Positions 19,481 through 27,695 of a DNA stretch of 64,000 nucleotides are shown here, in pieces. Location of the stretch: assembly GCF_947487305.1 (NCBI RefSeq), contig NZ_CANKWH010000001.1:186001-250000 (forward strand), written 5' to 3'. Within the stretch, counting starts at the first letter, position 1. Every line of letters starts with the position of its first letter. The notes beneath the pieces were generated by a model that had not been told where the DNA came from, made no database searches, and saw only the letters and a list, made by a program, of their open reading frames with translations. The position numbers and the translations under genes were made by a program. The stretch is from an uncultured Paracoccus sp. (GTDB lineage Bacteria > Pseudomonadota > Alphaproteobacteria > Rhodobacterales > Rhodobacteraceae).

Positions 19481-20592
19481 CCGACGAGACCATCACCACC
19501 GTTCGCGTTCCCCTTGGCGACCGCGCCTATGACGTGTTGATCGGACAGGGGTTGATCGGTCGCGCCGGGGCGTTGATCGCGCCGTTGTTGAAGCGCCCGC
19601 GGGTGGCGATCCTGACCGACGAGACCGTGGCGGCGCTGCATCTCGCGCCGTTTCAGGCGGCGCTGAAGGCCGAGGGCATCGACAGCGCGGCGCTGGCACT
19701 GCCGGCGGGTGAGAGCACGAAAAGCTGGCCCTATCTGACGCAATCGGTCGAATGGCTCTTGGAACAGAAGGTCGAGCGGCGGGATATCGTCGTGGCGCTT
19801 GGCGGCGGTGTGATCGGCGACCTGGCTGGCTTTGCCGCCGCGATCCTGCGCCGGGGCGTCCGCTTCGTGCAGGTGCCGACCTCGCTGCTGGCGCAAGTCG
19901 ACAGCAGCGTCGGCGGCAAGACCGGGATCAACAGCCCGCAGGGCAAGAACCTGATCGGCGCCTTTCACCAGCCCTCGCTGGTGCTGGCCGATATCGACGT
20001 GCTGGACACGCTGACGCCGCGCGATTTCCGCGCCGGTTATGGCGAGGTGGCGAAATACGGGCTGCTGGGCGATGCCGGTTTCTTCGACTGGCTCGAGGTG
20101 AACGGGCCGGCGCTTGCGGCCAATCCCGCGCTGCGCCAGCAGGCGGTGGCGCATTCGGTGGCGATGAAGGCCGGCATCGTCAGCCGCGACGAGACCGAAC
20201 AGGGCGAACGCGCGCTGTTGAACCTTGGCCATACCTTCGGCCATGCGCTCGAATCCGCGACCGGCTATTCCGATCGCCTGCTCCATGGCGAGGGCGTGGC
20301 CATCGGCTGCGCGCTGGCCTTTGACCTCTCGGCGCGGATGGGGCTCTGCAGCCAAGAGGCGCCAAGCCGGGTGCTTGCGCATCTGCGGCAGATGGGCATG
20401 CCGGCGCGGCTGTCGGATATTCCGGGCGAGTTGCCGGATGACGAGGCGCTGATCGCGCTGATGGGGCAAGACAAGAAAGTGGTCGATGGCAAGCTGCGCT
20501 TCGTCCTCGCGCGCGGCATCGGCGAGGCTTTCGTCAGCGATGACGTGCAGGTGGAGATGCTGCGCAGTGTGCTGGCCGACGCGCGGCATTGA
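19477..20592 (+). CDS. aroB: 3-dehydroquinate synthase
   Basis: The 371-residue NAD+- and metal-dependent enzyme converts DAHP to 3-dehydroquinate. Family marks are the nucleotide-binding GGGVIGDLAGFAAA (about residues 109-122), PTSLLAQVDSSVGGKTGIN (about 136-154), GYGEVAKYG, and the metal ligands in LLNLGHTFGHALE and the LLHGEGVAIG block. The length is normal. It overlaps aroK by 4 bases and ends in a gap of inverted repeats before the convergent dehydrogenase gene. DAHP synthase (35724-37139), which makes its substrate, is elsewhere in this window. Confidence 0.96.
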   Translation: MTDETITTVRVPLGDRAYDVLIGQGLIGRAGALIAPLLKRPRVAILTDETVAALHLAPFQAALKAEGIDSAALALPAGESTKSWPYLTQSVEWLLEQKVERRDIVVALGGGVIGDLAGFAAAILRRGVRFVQVPTSLLAQVDSSVGGKTGINSPQGKNLIGAFHQPSLVLADIDVLDTLTPRDFRAGYGEVAKYGLLGDAGFFDWLEVNGPALAANPALRQQAVAHSVAMKAGIVSRDETEQGERALLNLGHTFGHALESATGYSDRLLHGEGVAIGCALAFDLSARMGLCSQEAPSRVLAHLRQMGMPARLSDIPGELPDDEALIALMGQDKKVVDGKLRFVLARGIGEAFVSDDVQVEMLRSVLADARH

Positions 20593-20615
20593 GGGCGCGA
20601 TAGAAGCGGAACAGA

Positions 20616-20745
20616 GGGCAGCGGCTGCCCGCGGGTGGCCGCAACTCTGGTTGAACGATTCACTTTATGGCGCGGCCACATCGAACGGATGTTCGGCGCG
20701 GACCGTCACCGAAGCGGCCGCCCGTGGGGCGGGCAGCCGCTGCCC
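20616..20745. repeat. Nested inverted repeats between aroB and the dehydrogenase gene
   Basis: GGGCAGCGGCTGCCCGC (20616-20632) and its exact reverse complement (20729-20745) flank a 96-base core. Each arm is itself an odd palindrome (GGGCAGC, one base, GCTGCCC). The core holds a second matching pair (GTGGCCGC near 20635 and GCGGCCAC near 20673) and the small hairpin CGAAC-GGAT-GTTCG. It sits between convergent genes, so termination of both transcripts is the simple reading; a small mobile palindromic element is the alternative. Confidence 0.6.
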
Positions 20746-20786
20746 GGCGGGTCTGCGACCCGCGTATCGGGCGGGGTCTTCCGCTC

Positions 20787-21839
20787 TTACGCCGCTTTCG
20801 CCTGGTCCAGCATCCGGTCGACCATGGCATCGGCGATCTCGACCGTGGTGCGACCCTCGGCTTTCGCGCGGGCCAGCATCTCGGCGACGCGGGTGGCGAT
20901 GCCGTCGAGGCGGCCACGGCGGTAATTCTCGCCGCGCTTGTGGATCTCGCTCGCCACGCTGATGATGCCGCCGGCATTCACCACGTAATCTGGCAGGTAG
21001 ACGATGCCGCGCGCCTTCAGGAGATCGGCGATCTCGGGCGTGGCCAACTGGTTGTTCGCCGCGCCGCAGACCAGTTTCGCGGTCAGCGCCGGCACGGTTT
21101 CAGTATTCAGCACGGCACCAAGGGCGCAGGGGGCGAAAATGTCCATCTCCTGCCGGAAGACCTCGCCCGGCGCGATCACCTCGGCCCCCAGACGCTCGGC
21201 GGCATCGGCCAGGGTGGCGGCGTTGATGTCGGTGACGATCAGCTTGGCACCGGCGGCGTGCAGTTTCTCGGCCAGCGACAGGCCGACATGACCCAGACCC
21301 TGCACCAGAACCCGCTTGCCGGTCACGTCCTCGGTTCCCCAGACATGGGCGGCGCCGACCTTGAGGCAGCGGAACACGCCCTCGGCGGTCCAGGGCGAGG
21401 GATCGCCCGAGCCGTGATCGCCCCCGGCCAGACCGACCGCATAGGCAGTTTCCTCGGCGGCATAAGCCATGTCCTCGGTCGAGATGCCGACGTCCTCGGC
21501 GGTGTAATACTGACCGCCAAGCGCCTGCACCGCGCGGCCGAAGGCGCGCATCAGCTCGGGGGTCTTGTCGCGGCGGGCATCGCCGATGATGACCGACTTG
21601 CCGCCGCCGAGGCCCAGATCGGCCATGGCGTTCTTGTAGGTCATGCCGCGCGCCAGACGGGTCGCGTCGGTGATCGCCTCGGCATCGCTGGCATAGTTCC
21701 ACATCCGGCAACCGCCGGCCGCCGGGCCAAGCGCGGTCGAGTGGATGCAGATCAGCGCGCGCAGGCCCGCATCAGCGTCCTCGGCCAGCACCAGGCGTTC
21801 GAAGCCGGGCTGTTTCAGGTCGGTCAGGTTCAGGGTCAT
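20787..21839 (-). CDS. ldh: Glu/Leu/Phe/Val dehydrogenase, probably leucine dehydrogenase
   Basis: The 350-residue NAD-dependent amino-acid dehydrogenase oxidatively deaminates a branched-chain or aromatic amino acid. It has the substrate-domain block GPAAGGCRMW (about residues 38-47), the catalytic region GMTYKNAMADLGLGGGK with Lys69 and Lys81, and the NAD fold GLGHVGLSLAEKL (about 180). The short length and GGGK motif fit leucine/phenylalanine dehydrogenases rather than glutamate dehydrogenase. Substrate choice cannot be settled by eye. It stands alone, with a 286-base upstream gap rich in dyads. Confidence 0.87.
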   Translation of the reverse strand: MTLNLTDLKQPGFERLVLAEDADAGLRALICIHSTALGPAAGGCRMWNYASDAEAITDATRLARGMTYKNAMADLGLGGGKSVIIGDARRDKTPELMRAFGRAVQALGGQYYTAEDVGISTEDMAYAAEETAYAVGLAGGDHGSGDPSPWTAEGVFRCLKVGAAHVWGTEDVTGKRVLVQGLGHVGLSLAEKLHAAGAKLIVTDINAATLADAAERLGAEVIAPGEVFRQEMDIFAPCALGAVLNTETVPALTAKLVCGAANNQLATPEIADLLKARGIVYLPDYVVNAGGIISVASEIHKRGENYRRGRLDGIATRVAEMLARAKAEGRTTVEIADAMVDRMLDQAKAA

Positions 21840-21960
21840 CTTGGTCGCTCCTCCCGTTCAAGGCGCCGCTCGGGCGCCCGGTCCAGGGCAGAAATGCCGC
21901 AGTTTGAAGGCATTGCAAGCCTAGCATGTTTTGCAAAGGAAGGCCCGCGTGGCGCGATAT

Positions 21961-21991
21961 TTTCGGTCGCGCGAAAGATTGTTGCGCGCAA
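21961..21991. promoter_or_regulatory. Two adjacent dyads upstream of the dehydrogenase gene
   Basis: TTTCG-N6-CGAAA (21961-21976) and the perfect palindrome TTGCGCGCAA (21982-21991) lie about 120-150 bases upstream of the dehydrogenase ATG at 21839. An Lrp-type or similar regulator could bind here, which would suit an amino-acid catabolic gene, but no specific motif is established. Confidence 0.3.
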
Positions 21992-22067
21992 TTTCCGGTG
22001 CGCGGTTTCCGGCGCGCCGGGCTGATAGCGCCAACCGGGACGGCGCGGTGATTCGCGCGGGCCCGGA

Positions 22068-22102
22068 ATGACAAACGCCGCGCCCTTGCGGGGCGCGGCG
22101 TT
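22068..22102 (-). terminator. Intrinsic terminator after ssb
   Basis: AACGCCGCGCCC (22074-22085) and GGGCGCGGCGTT (22091-22102) form a perfect 12-base stem with a five-base loop just downstream of the ssb stop on the minus strand, followed on that strand by TGTCATTCC. Confidence 0.75.
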
Positions 22103-22125
22103 CCACCTGGACCTGTGGCCCGGGA

Positions 22126-22644
22126 TCAGAACGGGATTTCGTCGTCGTAATCCGACCGGCCACCGCCGCCGCTGCTGCTGCCACCACCCGACGAGGGGCC
22201 CTGGTCATAGCCGCCGCGGTCGTCATAGCCGCCGCCGCTGCCGCCCCGGCTGCCGCCGCCATAATTGCCGCCGCCGCCACCGCCGCCTTCGCCGCGACCG
22301 TCAAGCAGCGTGAGGTTGCCCGAGAAGGGCCGCAGCACCACCTCGGTCGTATAGCGGTCCTGACCCGACTGGTCCTGCCACTTGCGGGTTTCCAGCTGGC
22401 CCTCGAGATAGACCTTGCTGCCCTTTTTCAGATACTGCTCGGCGATCCGGGCCAGCGGCTCGGAGAAGATCGCCACCGAATGCCATTGGGTGCGTTCCTG
22501 ACGCTCGCCGGAATTGCGGTCCTTCCACTGTTCGGAGGTGGCGATGCGCAGGTTCACCACCTTGCCGCCGTTCTGGAACGTGCGGACTTCCGGGTCCTGA
22601 CCCAGATTGCCGATCAGGATGACCTTGTTGACGCTGCCTGCCAT
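22126..22644 (-). CDS. ssb: Single-stranded DNA-binding protein
   Basis: The 172-residue protein coats single-stranded DNA in replication and repair. An N-terminal OB fold (about residues 3-110: [49 protein letters not shown]) is followed by a glycine-rich disordered linker (about 117-165) and the acidic tip DDEIPF that recruits partner proteins. The ATG at 22644 has GAGG upstream. It is divergent from the lytic transglycosylase gene across a 212-base AT-richer gap; no convincing alphaproteobacterial LexA box was seen there. Confidence 0.96.
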   Translation of the reverse strand: MAGSVNKVILIGNLGQDPEVRTFQNGGKVVNLRIATSEQWKDRNSGERQERTQWHSVAIFSEPLARIAEQYLKKGSKVYLEGQLETRKWQDQSGQDRYTTEVVLRPFSGNLTLLDGRGEGGGGGGGNYGGGSRGGSGGGYDDRGGYDQGPSSGGGSSSGGGGRSDYDDEIPF

Positions 22645-22856
22645 GATTGCCTCGAATTCGCTGGATTTCGGCATGGGTCTATCGCGTTGCAGCCTAGGGC
22701 GCAAACATTTCGCTTGGGTTAATTTTGTTCGCGTAATGGTTGTATTTGGGCGAAATCTCGCCGACGCAACCGGGCGTGGAACTGGTGAAATCGGTGCTTG
22801 TGGCGTCAAAGTGCATTTGCTGTATAGTTCTGCAAAAGACTTTGAGGGCGGTGAAC

Positions 22857-23492
22857 ATGCAAATCCAGAAAATCGCACGCGGCGCTGTGGCGCTCGCTCT
22901 GGGTGCCGTGCTGGCGATGCCGGTGGCCGGATCGGCCGAGGCCGAGGGGCTGCGGCTCTCGGGCTCGTCGTCGAAATCGCGGGCAGAGCAGTTCGCGCGG
23001 CAGACCCGGCTGATGGATTCGCGGCTGGCCGGCCAGTATCAGCAATCGGCACGGCTGCAGCCGGGGGCGAACAACCGCTCGGTGGTGACGATCGAGCTGT
23101 CGCCGAACATCCCCGCCTATCGCGGCAAGCGCAGCACCTACCTGCCTCATGCCCAAGCGGCGGCGCGGAAATACGGCATCCCGGAAAACCTGTTCCTGCG
23201 GCTGGTGCAGCAGGAAAGCGGCTGGAACCACGGTGCGCGCTCGCACAAGGGCGCGATGGGGCTGGCGCAGCTGATGCCTGGCACCGCGGCCAAGCTGGGG
23301 GTGAACCCGCGCGACCCGATCCAGAACCTCGAGGGTGGCGCACGCTACCTGCGCATGATGTACAACCAGTTCGGCGACTGGCGGCTGGCGCTGGCGGCCT
23401 ATAATGCCGGACCGGGCGCGGTGGCGAAATACGGCGGCATCCCGCCCTATCGCGAGACCCGCAACTACGTGCGGATCATCGCCGGCGGCTGA
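22857..23492 (+). CDS. Lytic transglycosylase (SLT domain)
   Basis: The 211-residue periplasmic enzyme cleaves peptidoglycan glycan strands to anhydro-muropeptides. It has a signal peptide (residues 1 to about 25, ending AGSAEAEG) and a C-terminal SLT domain (about 95-205) with the catalytic Glu in QQESGWN, followed by [17 protein letters not shown] and [13 protein letters not shown], the standard family 1 motifs. The start at 22857 has GAGGGCGG upstream. TATAGT at 22823-22828 is a candidate -10. A strong terminator follows, so it is monocistronic. Confidence 0.92.
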   Translation: MQIQKIARGAVALALGAVLAMPVAGSAEAEGLRLSGSSSKSRAEQFARQTRLMDSRLAGQYQQSARLQPGANNRSVVTIELSPNIPAYRGKRSTYLPHAQAAARKYGIPENLFLRLVQQESGWNHGARSHKGAMGLAQLMPGTAAKLGVNPRDPIQNLEGGARYLRMMYNQFGDWRLALAAYNAGPGAVAKYGGIPPYRETRNYVRIIAGG

Positions 23493-23515
23493 TCCGCCAC
23501 AGGCAGGAACCATGC

Positions 23516-23545
23516 GGGCGCCGTCGCTTGACCGGCGCCCTTTTT
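23516..23545 (+). terminator. Intrinsic terminator after the transglycosylase gene
   Basis: GGGCGCCG (23516-23523) and CGGCGCCC (23533-23540) form a perfect stem followed by TTTTT, 24 bases after the stop codon. Confidence 0.88.
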
Positions 23546-23603
23546 CATGGCACCGCCGCCATCCCTGAACTCAGAGTTTTTATGTCCGAGACTGTCTGAA
23601 CCT

Positions 23604-23624
23604 GACCCTGCACGATGCAGGGTC
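23604..23624. promoter_or_regulatory. Perfect 21-base dyad upstream of yjhX
   Basis: GACCCTGCA (23604-23612) and TGCAGGGTC (23616-23624) are exact reverse complements around CGA, 64 bases before the yjhX ATG. There is no T-run, so it is not a standard terminator. It could be an operator or a hairpin in the yjhX leader. Confidence 0.5.
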
Positions 23625-23687
23625 GCCTTGTCCCCGGTGACGCAACCCGCGCCGCCGGACCGATGACGTTCAGACCCAGGACATTCC

Positions 23688-23948
23688 ATGAATATCTCGA
23701 AACGGGAACAGCGCGTCTTGCACGTGCTGGCGCAGGGCGGTTGCATCCGCCATCTGCGCGAAGACGACCAGCGCCGGATCAGCGAGGTGATCTGCGTCAC
23801 CCGCGACGGCGCGGTGCTGAGTGATTGCGACCTGCCCCTGTTCCGCCGCCTGCGCCAGCGCGGGCTGATCGGATCACAGGGCGGCGCGCCTTACCGCATC
23901 TCGCTGAAGGGGCGGCGCGCGGTCAGGGCGCAGCCTGACAACCGTTAG
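23688..23948 (+). CDS. yjhX: YjhX family (UPF0386) toxin-like protein
   Basis: The 86-residue protein matches UPF0386 along its length: it starts MNISKREQRVLHVLAQGG and ends RAQPDNR, both hallmarks of E. coli YjhX. E. coli YjhX (TopAI) is reported to inhibit topoisomerase I and is neutralised by the GNAT-family antitoxin YjhQ. Here no GNAT gene lies next to it; the downstream gene is convergent and overlaps the stop by 4 bases. A winged-helix-like fold is plausible. Many chromosomal members occur without yjhQ, so activity as a toxin here is not established. Confidence 0.85.
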   Translation: MNISKREQRVLHVLAQGGCIRHLREDDQRRISEVICVTRDGAVLSDCDLPLFRRLRQRGLIGSQGGAPYRISLKGRRAVRAQPDNR

Positions 23949-24271
23949 GTCGAAGAGCGAGGCTGCACGGCGCCCATGCCGTGCAGCACCTCGGGCGGGA
24001 TGGCATAAAGCCGGATCACCGCCGGCCAGTCGCGCAGGCCCGCCGCCTCGCGCTGGACCATGAATTCCCACGCCCGCCGCCGGGCCATGGCAAGCCGCGC
24101 CGCGCGGTTGGTTTCATCCGCCGTTGCAAGCTCCGCCAGCGCCGCTTCAAGCCGCTTGCCGCCGGTGCCAAGCGCCGAGGCGCGTTCGGCCTGCAACTGC
24201 ACCTCGAGGATGTCGCTGCCGCTCTGCTTCAGCGCGCTGGCCCATTCGATCTGCGGCAGGAATCTGGACAT
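23945..24271 (-). CDS. Conserved-looking hypothetical helical protein
   Basis: The 108-residue protein has no signal peptide or membrane segment and is Ala/Arg/Leu-rich and helical, with the stretch [20 protein letters not shown] (about residues 26-45) that reminds me of DUF6665 proteins, a low-certainty match. The ATG at 24271 ([12 protein letters not shown]) is the likely start. It converges on yjhX, sharing the last four bases, and is divergent from sucC across a 304-base regulatory gap. Function unknown. Confidence 0.62.
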   Translation of the reverse strand: MSRFLPQIEWASALKQSGSDILEVQLQAERASALGTGGKRLEAALAELATADETNRAARLAMARRRAWEFMVQREAAGLRDWPAVIRLYAIPPEVLHGMGAVQPRSST

Positions 24272-24432
24272 GGCGCCCCCGATGCGTCTTGCCGCAAGTC
24301 TATCCGGGCGCGCGCGGACCGCAACCCGCACCTGCCCCCTCGCCCGCCGTGTCCTTCGAATCAGTGCCGGCGAAAACGGCAAAGCCGCTCTCGGCATACC
24401 GTTGCATGCCAAACGCGAATTCTCCTGCGGAT

Positions 24433-24465
24433 TTGTGATCACGACCTTTCGCCCCGTGATCACAA
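24433..24465. promoter_or_regulatory. Double GTGATCAC palindrome upstream of sucC
   Basis: The 304-base gap 24272-24575 holds no gene. Within it the perfect octamer palindrome GTGATCAC occurs at 24435-24442 and 24456-24463, centres 21 bases apart (two helical turns). Flanks make a perfect ten-base inverted repeat TTGTGATCAC / GTGATCAC AA. This is the geometry expected for a dimeric or tetrameric regulator bound on one face of the DNA, about 110-145 bases before sucC. The regulator is unknown. Confidence 0.55.
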
Positions 24466-24472
24466 CCTTGGC

Positions 24473-24506
24473 TTTCCGCCCGAATTCCCGCGCATGCGGG
24501 CGGAAA
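24473..24506. promoter_or_regulatory. Second perfect dyad in the sucC leader
   Basis: TTTCCGCCCG (24473-24482) and CGGGCGGAAA (24497-24506) are exact reverse complements with a 14-base loop that can itself form CCCGC-GCAT-GCGGG. It starts 8 bases after the double palindrome. It may be a leader hairpin (attenuator-like) or another operator. Confidence 0.45.
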
Positions 24507-24575
24507 ACGGTTCATCGCCCTGTCTCCTTGTGCCAGAACCGCCCGAAATCTGCTGAACCGATCAAGGGGGTCGCG

Positions 24576-25769
24576 ATGAACATCCACGAATATCAGGCCA
24601 AGGCGCTGCTGCGTCAATTTGGGGCGCCCGTCAGTGATGGCCGCGTCGTCACCCAGGCCGATCAGGCCAAATCCGCAGCCGGCGAACTGGATGGTCCCCT
24701 CTGGGTGGTCAAGGCCCAGATCCATGCCGGCGGTCGCGGCAAGGGCCAGTTCAAGGAAAAGGAAGCCGGTGAAAAAGGCGGCGTTCGCCTGGCGAAATCG
24801 GTCAGCGAGGCCGAGGAGCTGACCCGCCAGATGCTGGGCCGCACGCTGGTCACGCATCAGACCGGCCCGTCGGGCAAGCAGGTGAACCGCATCTATATCG
24901 AAGACGGCTCGGACATCTCGCGCGAACTGTATCTGGCCCTGCTGGTTGACCGTGGCACCAGCCGCGTCAGCTTCGTCGCCTCGACCGAGGGCGGCATGGA
25001 TATCGAGGAAGTCGCCGCCAAGACCCCGGAAAAGATCGTCAGCTTCAGCGTCGACCCGGCCTCGGGCCTGTCGGATTTCCACGGCCGCCGCGTGGCCTTC
25101 GCCCTGGGGCTGGAAGGCGCGCAGGTCAAGCAATGCGTGGCCCTGATCAAGACGCTCTACCGCATGTTCATCGAGAAGGACATGGAGATGCTGGAGATCA
25201 ACCCGCTGATCGTCACCGAAAAGGGCGATCTGAAATGCCTCGACGCCAAGATTGGTTTTGACAACAACGCCCTCTATCGCCAGCCCGACATCATGGCGCT
25301 GCGCGACGAGACCGAGGAAGACCCGAAGGAACTGGCCGCCTCGAAGTTCGACCTGAACTACATCGCGCTGGATGGCGAGATCGGCTGCATGGTGAACGGC
25401 GCCGGTCTGGCGATGGCCACCATGGACATCATCAAGCTTTACGGTGCCGAGCCGGCGAACTTCCTCGACGTGGGCGGCGGTGCGACCAAGGAGAAGGTGA
25501 CGGAAGCCTTCAAGATCATCACCTCTGACCCGAACGTCAAAGGCATCCTCGTCAACATCTTCGGCGGCATCATGCGCTGCGACATCATCGCCGAGGGCAT
25601 CGTCGCCGCGGTGAAAGAGGTCGGCCTTGCGGTTCCGCTGGTCGTGCGTCTGGAAGGCACCAATGTCGAACTGGGCAAGGAAATCATCCGCAACTCGGGT
25701 CTGAACGTGATCGCCGCCGACGATCTGAAGGACGGCGCCGAGAAGATCGTCAAAGCGGTGAAAGGGTAA
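24576..25769 (+). CDS. sucC: Succinyl-CoA ligase beta subunit
   Basis: The 397-residue ADP-forming subunit carries the ATP-grasp nucleotide site and works with SucD to convert succinyl-CoA to succinate with substrate-level phosphorylation in the TCA cycle. Family marks are [31 protein letters not shown] (about residues 44-58), MLEINPLIV (about 204-212) and [15 protein letters not shown] (about 326-340). The ATG at 24576 follows AAGGGGG. sucD begins 5 bases after its stop. It is the first gene of the suc-lpd block and is preceded by an unusually structured upstream region. Confidence 0.97.
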   Translation: MNIHEYQAKALLRQFGAPVSDGRVVTQADQAKSAAGELDGPLWVVKAQIHAGGRGKGQFKEKEAGEKGGVRLAKSVSEAEELTRQMLGRTLVTHQTGPSGKQVNRIYIEDGSDISRELYLALLVDRGTSRVSFVASTEGGMDIEEVAAKTPEKIVSFSVDPASGLSDFHGRRVAFALGLEGAQVKQCVALIKTLYRMFIEKDMEMLEINPLIVTEKGDLKCLDAKIGFDNNALYRQPDIMALRDETEEDPKELAASKFDLNYIALDGEIGCMVNGAGLAMATMDIIKLYGAEPANFLDVGGGATKEKVTEAFKIITSDPNVKGILVNIFGGIMRCDIIAEGIVAAVKEVGLAVPLVVRLEGTNVELGKEIIRNSGLNVIAADDLKDGAEKIVKAVKG

Positions 25770-25774
25770 GAAAA

Positions 25775-26659
25775 ATGGCCATTCTCGTCGACAAGAACAC
25801 CAAAGTCATCACCCAGGGCATCACCGGCTCGCAGGGGACCTTCCACACCGAGCAGGCGATCGCTTACGGCACGCAGATGGTCGGCGGCGTGACCCCCGGC
25901 AAGGGCGGGTCCGAGCATCTGGGCCTGCCGGTCTTCAACTCGGTCCATGAGGCCGTGGCGAAAACCGGGGCCAATGCCACCGCGATCTACGTGCCGCCCC
26001 CCTTCGCAGCAGATTCGATCCTCGAGGCCATCGATGCCGAGATCCCGCTGATCGTCGCCATCACCGAGGGCATCCCGGTTCTGGACATGATGCGGGTCAA
26101 GCGCGCGCTGGAAGGCTCGTCCTCGAAGCTGATCGGGCCGAACTGCCCGGGCATCATGACGCCGGACGAGTGCAAGATCGGCATCATGCCGGGCACCATC
26201 TTCAAGCGCGGTTCGGTCGGCGTCGTGTCGCGTTCGGGCACGCTGACCTATGAGGCGGTGAAGCAGACGACCGATGTGGGCCTTGGCCAGTCCTCCGCCG
26301 TCGGCATCGGCGGCGACCCGATCAAGGGCATGGAGCATATCGACGTGCTGCGCCTGTTCCTTGACGATGACGAGACCACCTCGATCATCATGATCGGCGA
26401 GATCGGCGGTTCGGCCGAGGAAGAAGCCGCCGAATTCCTGGCCGAGCAGAAGCGCAAGGGCAAGTGGAAGCCCACCGCCGGCTTCATCGCCGGCCGTACC
26501 GCCCCTCCGGGCCGGCGCATGGGCCATGCCGGCGCCATCGTCTCGGGTGGCAAGGGCGATGCGGAAAGCAAGATCGAAGCCATGAAGAAGGCCGGCATCA
26601 TCGTCGCCGACAGCCCTGCGGGTCTTGGCGAGGCGGTGCTGAAGGCGATCAAGGGTTGA
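25775..26659 (+). CDS. sucD: Succinyl-CoA ligase alpha subunit
   Basis: The 294-residue subunit binds CoA through an N-terminal Rossmann fold ([18 protein letters not shown], about residues 15-32) and carries the phosphohistidine, His251, in [25 protein letters not shown] (about 121-130) is a further signature. It pairs with sucC, 5 bases upstream. Length and motifs are complete. The next gene encodes an unrelated small lipoprotein. Confidence 0.97.
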   Translation: MAILVDKNTKVITQGITGSQGTFHTEQAIAYGTQMVGGVTPGKGGSEHLGLPVFNSVHEAVAKTGANATAIYVPPPFAADSILEAIDAEIPLIVAITEGIPVLDMMRVKRALEGSSSKLIGPNCPGIMTPDECKIGIMPGTIFKRGSVGVVSRSGTLTYEAVKQTTDVGLGQSSAVGIGGDPIKGMEHIDVLRLFLDDDETTSIIMIGEIGGSAEEEAAEFLAEQKRKGKWKPTAGFIAGRTAPPGRRMGHAGAIVSGGKGDAESKIEAMKKAGIIVADSPAGLGEAVLKAIKG

Positions 26660-26783
26660 TGATTTGAAACCCTGCGCTCCCTGACTAAGTTGGGTCGGGG
26701 GGCGCAGTTGAGGAATGTTGGGTGCTACGGTGATGATGCAGGATCGGGCCGAACCGCGACAAGCGGCAGAGCGCAGGAACGGG

Positions 26784-27125
26784 ATGCAGGGCCTTGCCCT
26801 GCCCGCCGCCGCCCTCGCCCTGCTGGCACTGGCCGCCTGCGGGCGTGCGCCCACCGATGACATCCTGCGCGGCGGCGTGCCGGCGATGACCAACCTGCAC
26901 CAGGCCAGCAACCTTCCGCCCGAATCCGTGCGCACCGTGGCGCGGCGCGATTACGGCTGGCGGCTGATCTATCACCCGGCCCGCGCACCCGCCAATGCCG
27001 AGCAGGGCGCCGCCCGGGCGCTCTGCGGGCTGGAAAGTCGCCGCGCCGCCCGCATCGACCATATCCCGCGCATCGATCCGCTGGCCGATCCCGGCGCGCG
27101 GATCATCGACATCTACTGTGCATGA
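26784..27125 (+). CDS. Small lipoprotein in the suc operon (paralog 1)
   Basis: From the ATG at 26784, which has AGGAACGGG just upstream, the protein has 113 residues with a lipoprotein signal (lipobox LAAC, cysteine about residue 19). Longer starts (26715 and the ATGs after it) would bury the signal. The mature part contains YGWRLIYHPARAPANAEQGA, then ALCG, and ends with GARIIDIYCA. The following gene product shares the same order (YTMMYRPAR, KLCG, PGVQIMIVKC), so they are tandem paralogs with two conserved cysteines. Its stop overlaps the next start as ATGA. Function unknown. Confidence 0.72.
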   Translation: MQGLALPAAALALLALAACGRAPTDDILRGGVPAMTNLHQASNLPPESVRTVARRDYGWRLIYHPARAPANAEQGAARALCGLESRRAARIDHIPRIDPLADPGARIIDIYCA

Positions 27126-27646
27126 GCAAGACACCGTCCAACATGGGGGCTAGCATGAAACCGAACCTGATCGTCCGTCCGACCCGGGGGCGCATGGCGC
27201 TGACGCTTCTGGCGGCGCTGGCCCTGTCGGCCTGTGCCGTGGCCCCGATGGCGACCAATGCGCCGGTCGCGCCGCCCGTCACCTCGGCGCCGCCGCCCGC
27301 CAGCCCCTATCGCACCCTGCCCGCCCCGGCGCCCACGCGCCCGGCGGTCCCGGTGGCACCGACCACACCGGTCGCCCCGGCGACGCCGCCCGCACCGACC
27401 TATTCCGGCGGCTTCGACGGCCGCACCGGCTTGCGGCAATCCGCCATGGTCGGGCTCAGCGGCGATGCCGCCTCGGGCTATACCATGATGTACCGCCCGG
27501 CCCGGACCGAACCGGCCACCGTCGATGCCGCCGCCGGCAAGCTCTGCGGTGACGCGGGCGTGGCAAGCAGCCGCAGCAATTCCGCCGGCTCGGGCAGCGC
27601 CATGCCCGGCGTGCAGATCATGATCGTCAAATGCAACGCCGCCTGA
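27122..27646 (+). CDS. Pro-rich lipoprotein in the suc operon (paralog 2)
   Basis: The 174-residue protein has a lipoprotein signal (ALALSAC, cysteine about residue 38; a start at the Met of GRMALTLL would shorten the leader), a Pro/Ala/Thr-rich linker (about residues 45-92) and a small C-terminal domain homologous to that of the preceding gene product (YRPAR, KLCG, terminal Cys). The linker suggests reach across the periplasm. It overlaps the upstream gene by 4 bases and precedes sucA by 49 bases. Function unknown; tandem duplication inside a TCA operon is noteworthy. Confidence 0.75.
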   Translation: MSKTPSNMGASMKPNLIVRPTRGRMALTLLAALALSACAVAPMATNAPVAPPVTSAPPPASPYRTLPAPAPTRPAVPVAPTTPVAPATPPAPTYSGGFDGRTGLRQSAMVGLSGDAASGYTMMYRPARTEPATVDAAAGKLCGDAGVASSRSNSAGSGSAMPGVQIMIVKCNAA

Positions 27647-27695
27647 CCGCGACGTCTTCACCCCTTCCATCCATTGCGTCAGGGACGCGCTGAAC

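Noticed and set aside
22645..22856. Possible LexA box (GTTC-N7-GTTC) upstream of ssb
   Set aside because: The nearest match near 22730 has GTTC followed by GGTT at seven bases or GTTG at eight; neither fits the alphaproteobacterial consensus.
24433..24465. CRP site reading of the sucC upstream palindromes
   Set aside because: TGTGA and TCACA half-sites are present but far too widely spaced for a single CRP dimer; each copy is instead a compact octamer palindrome.
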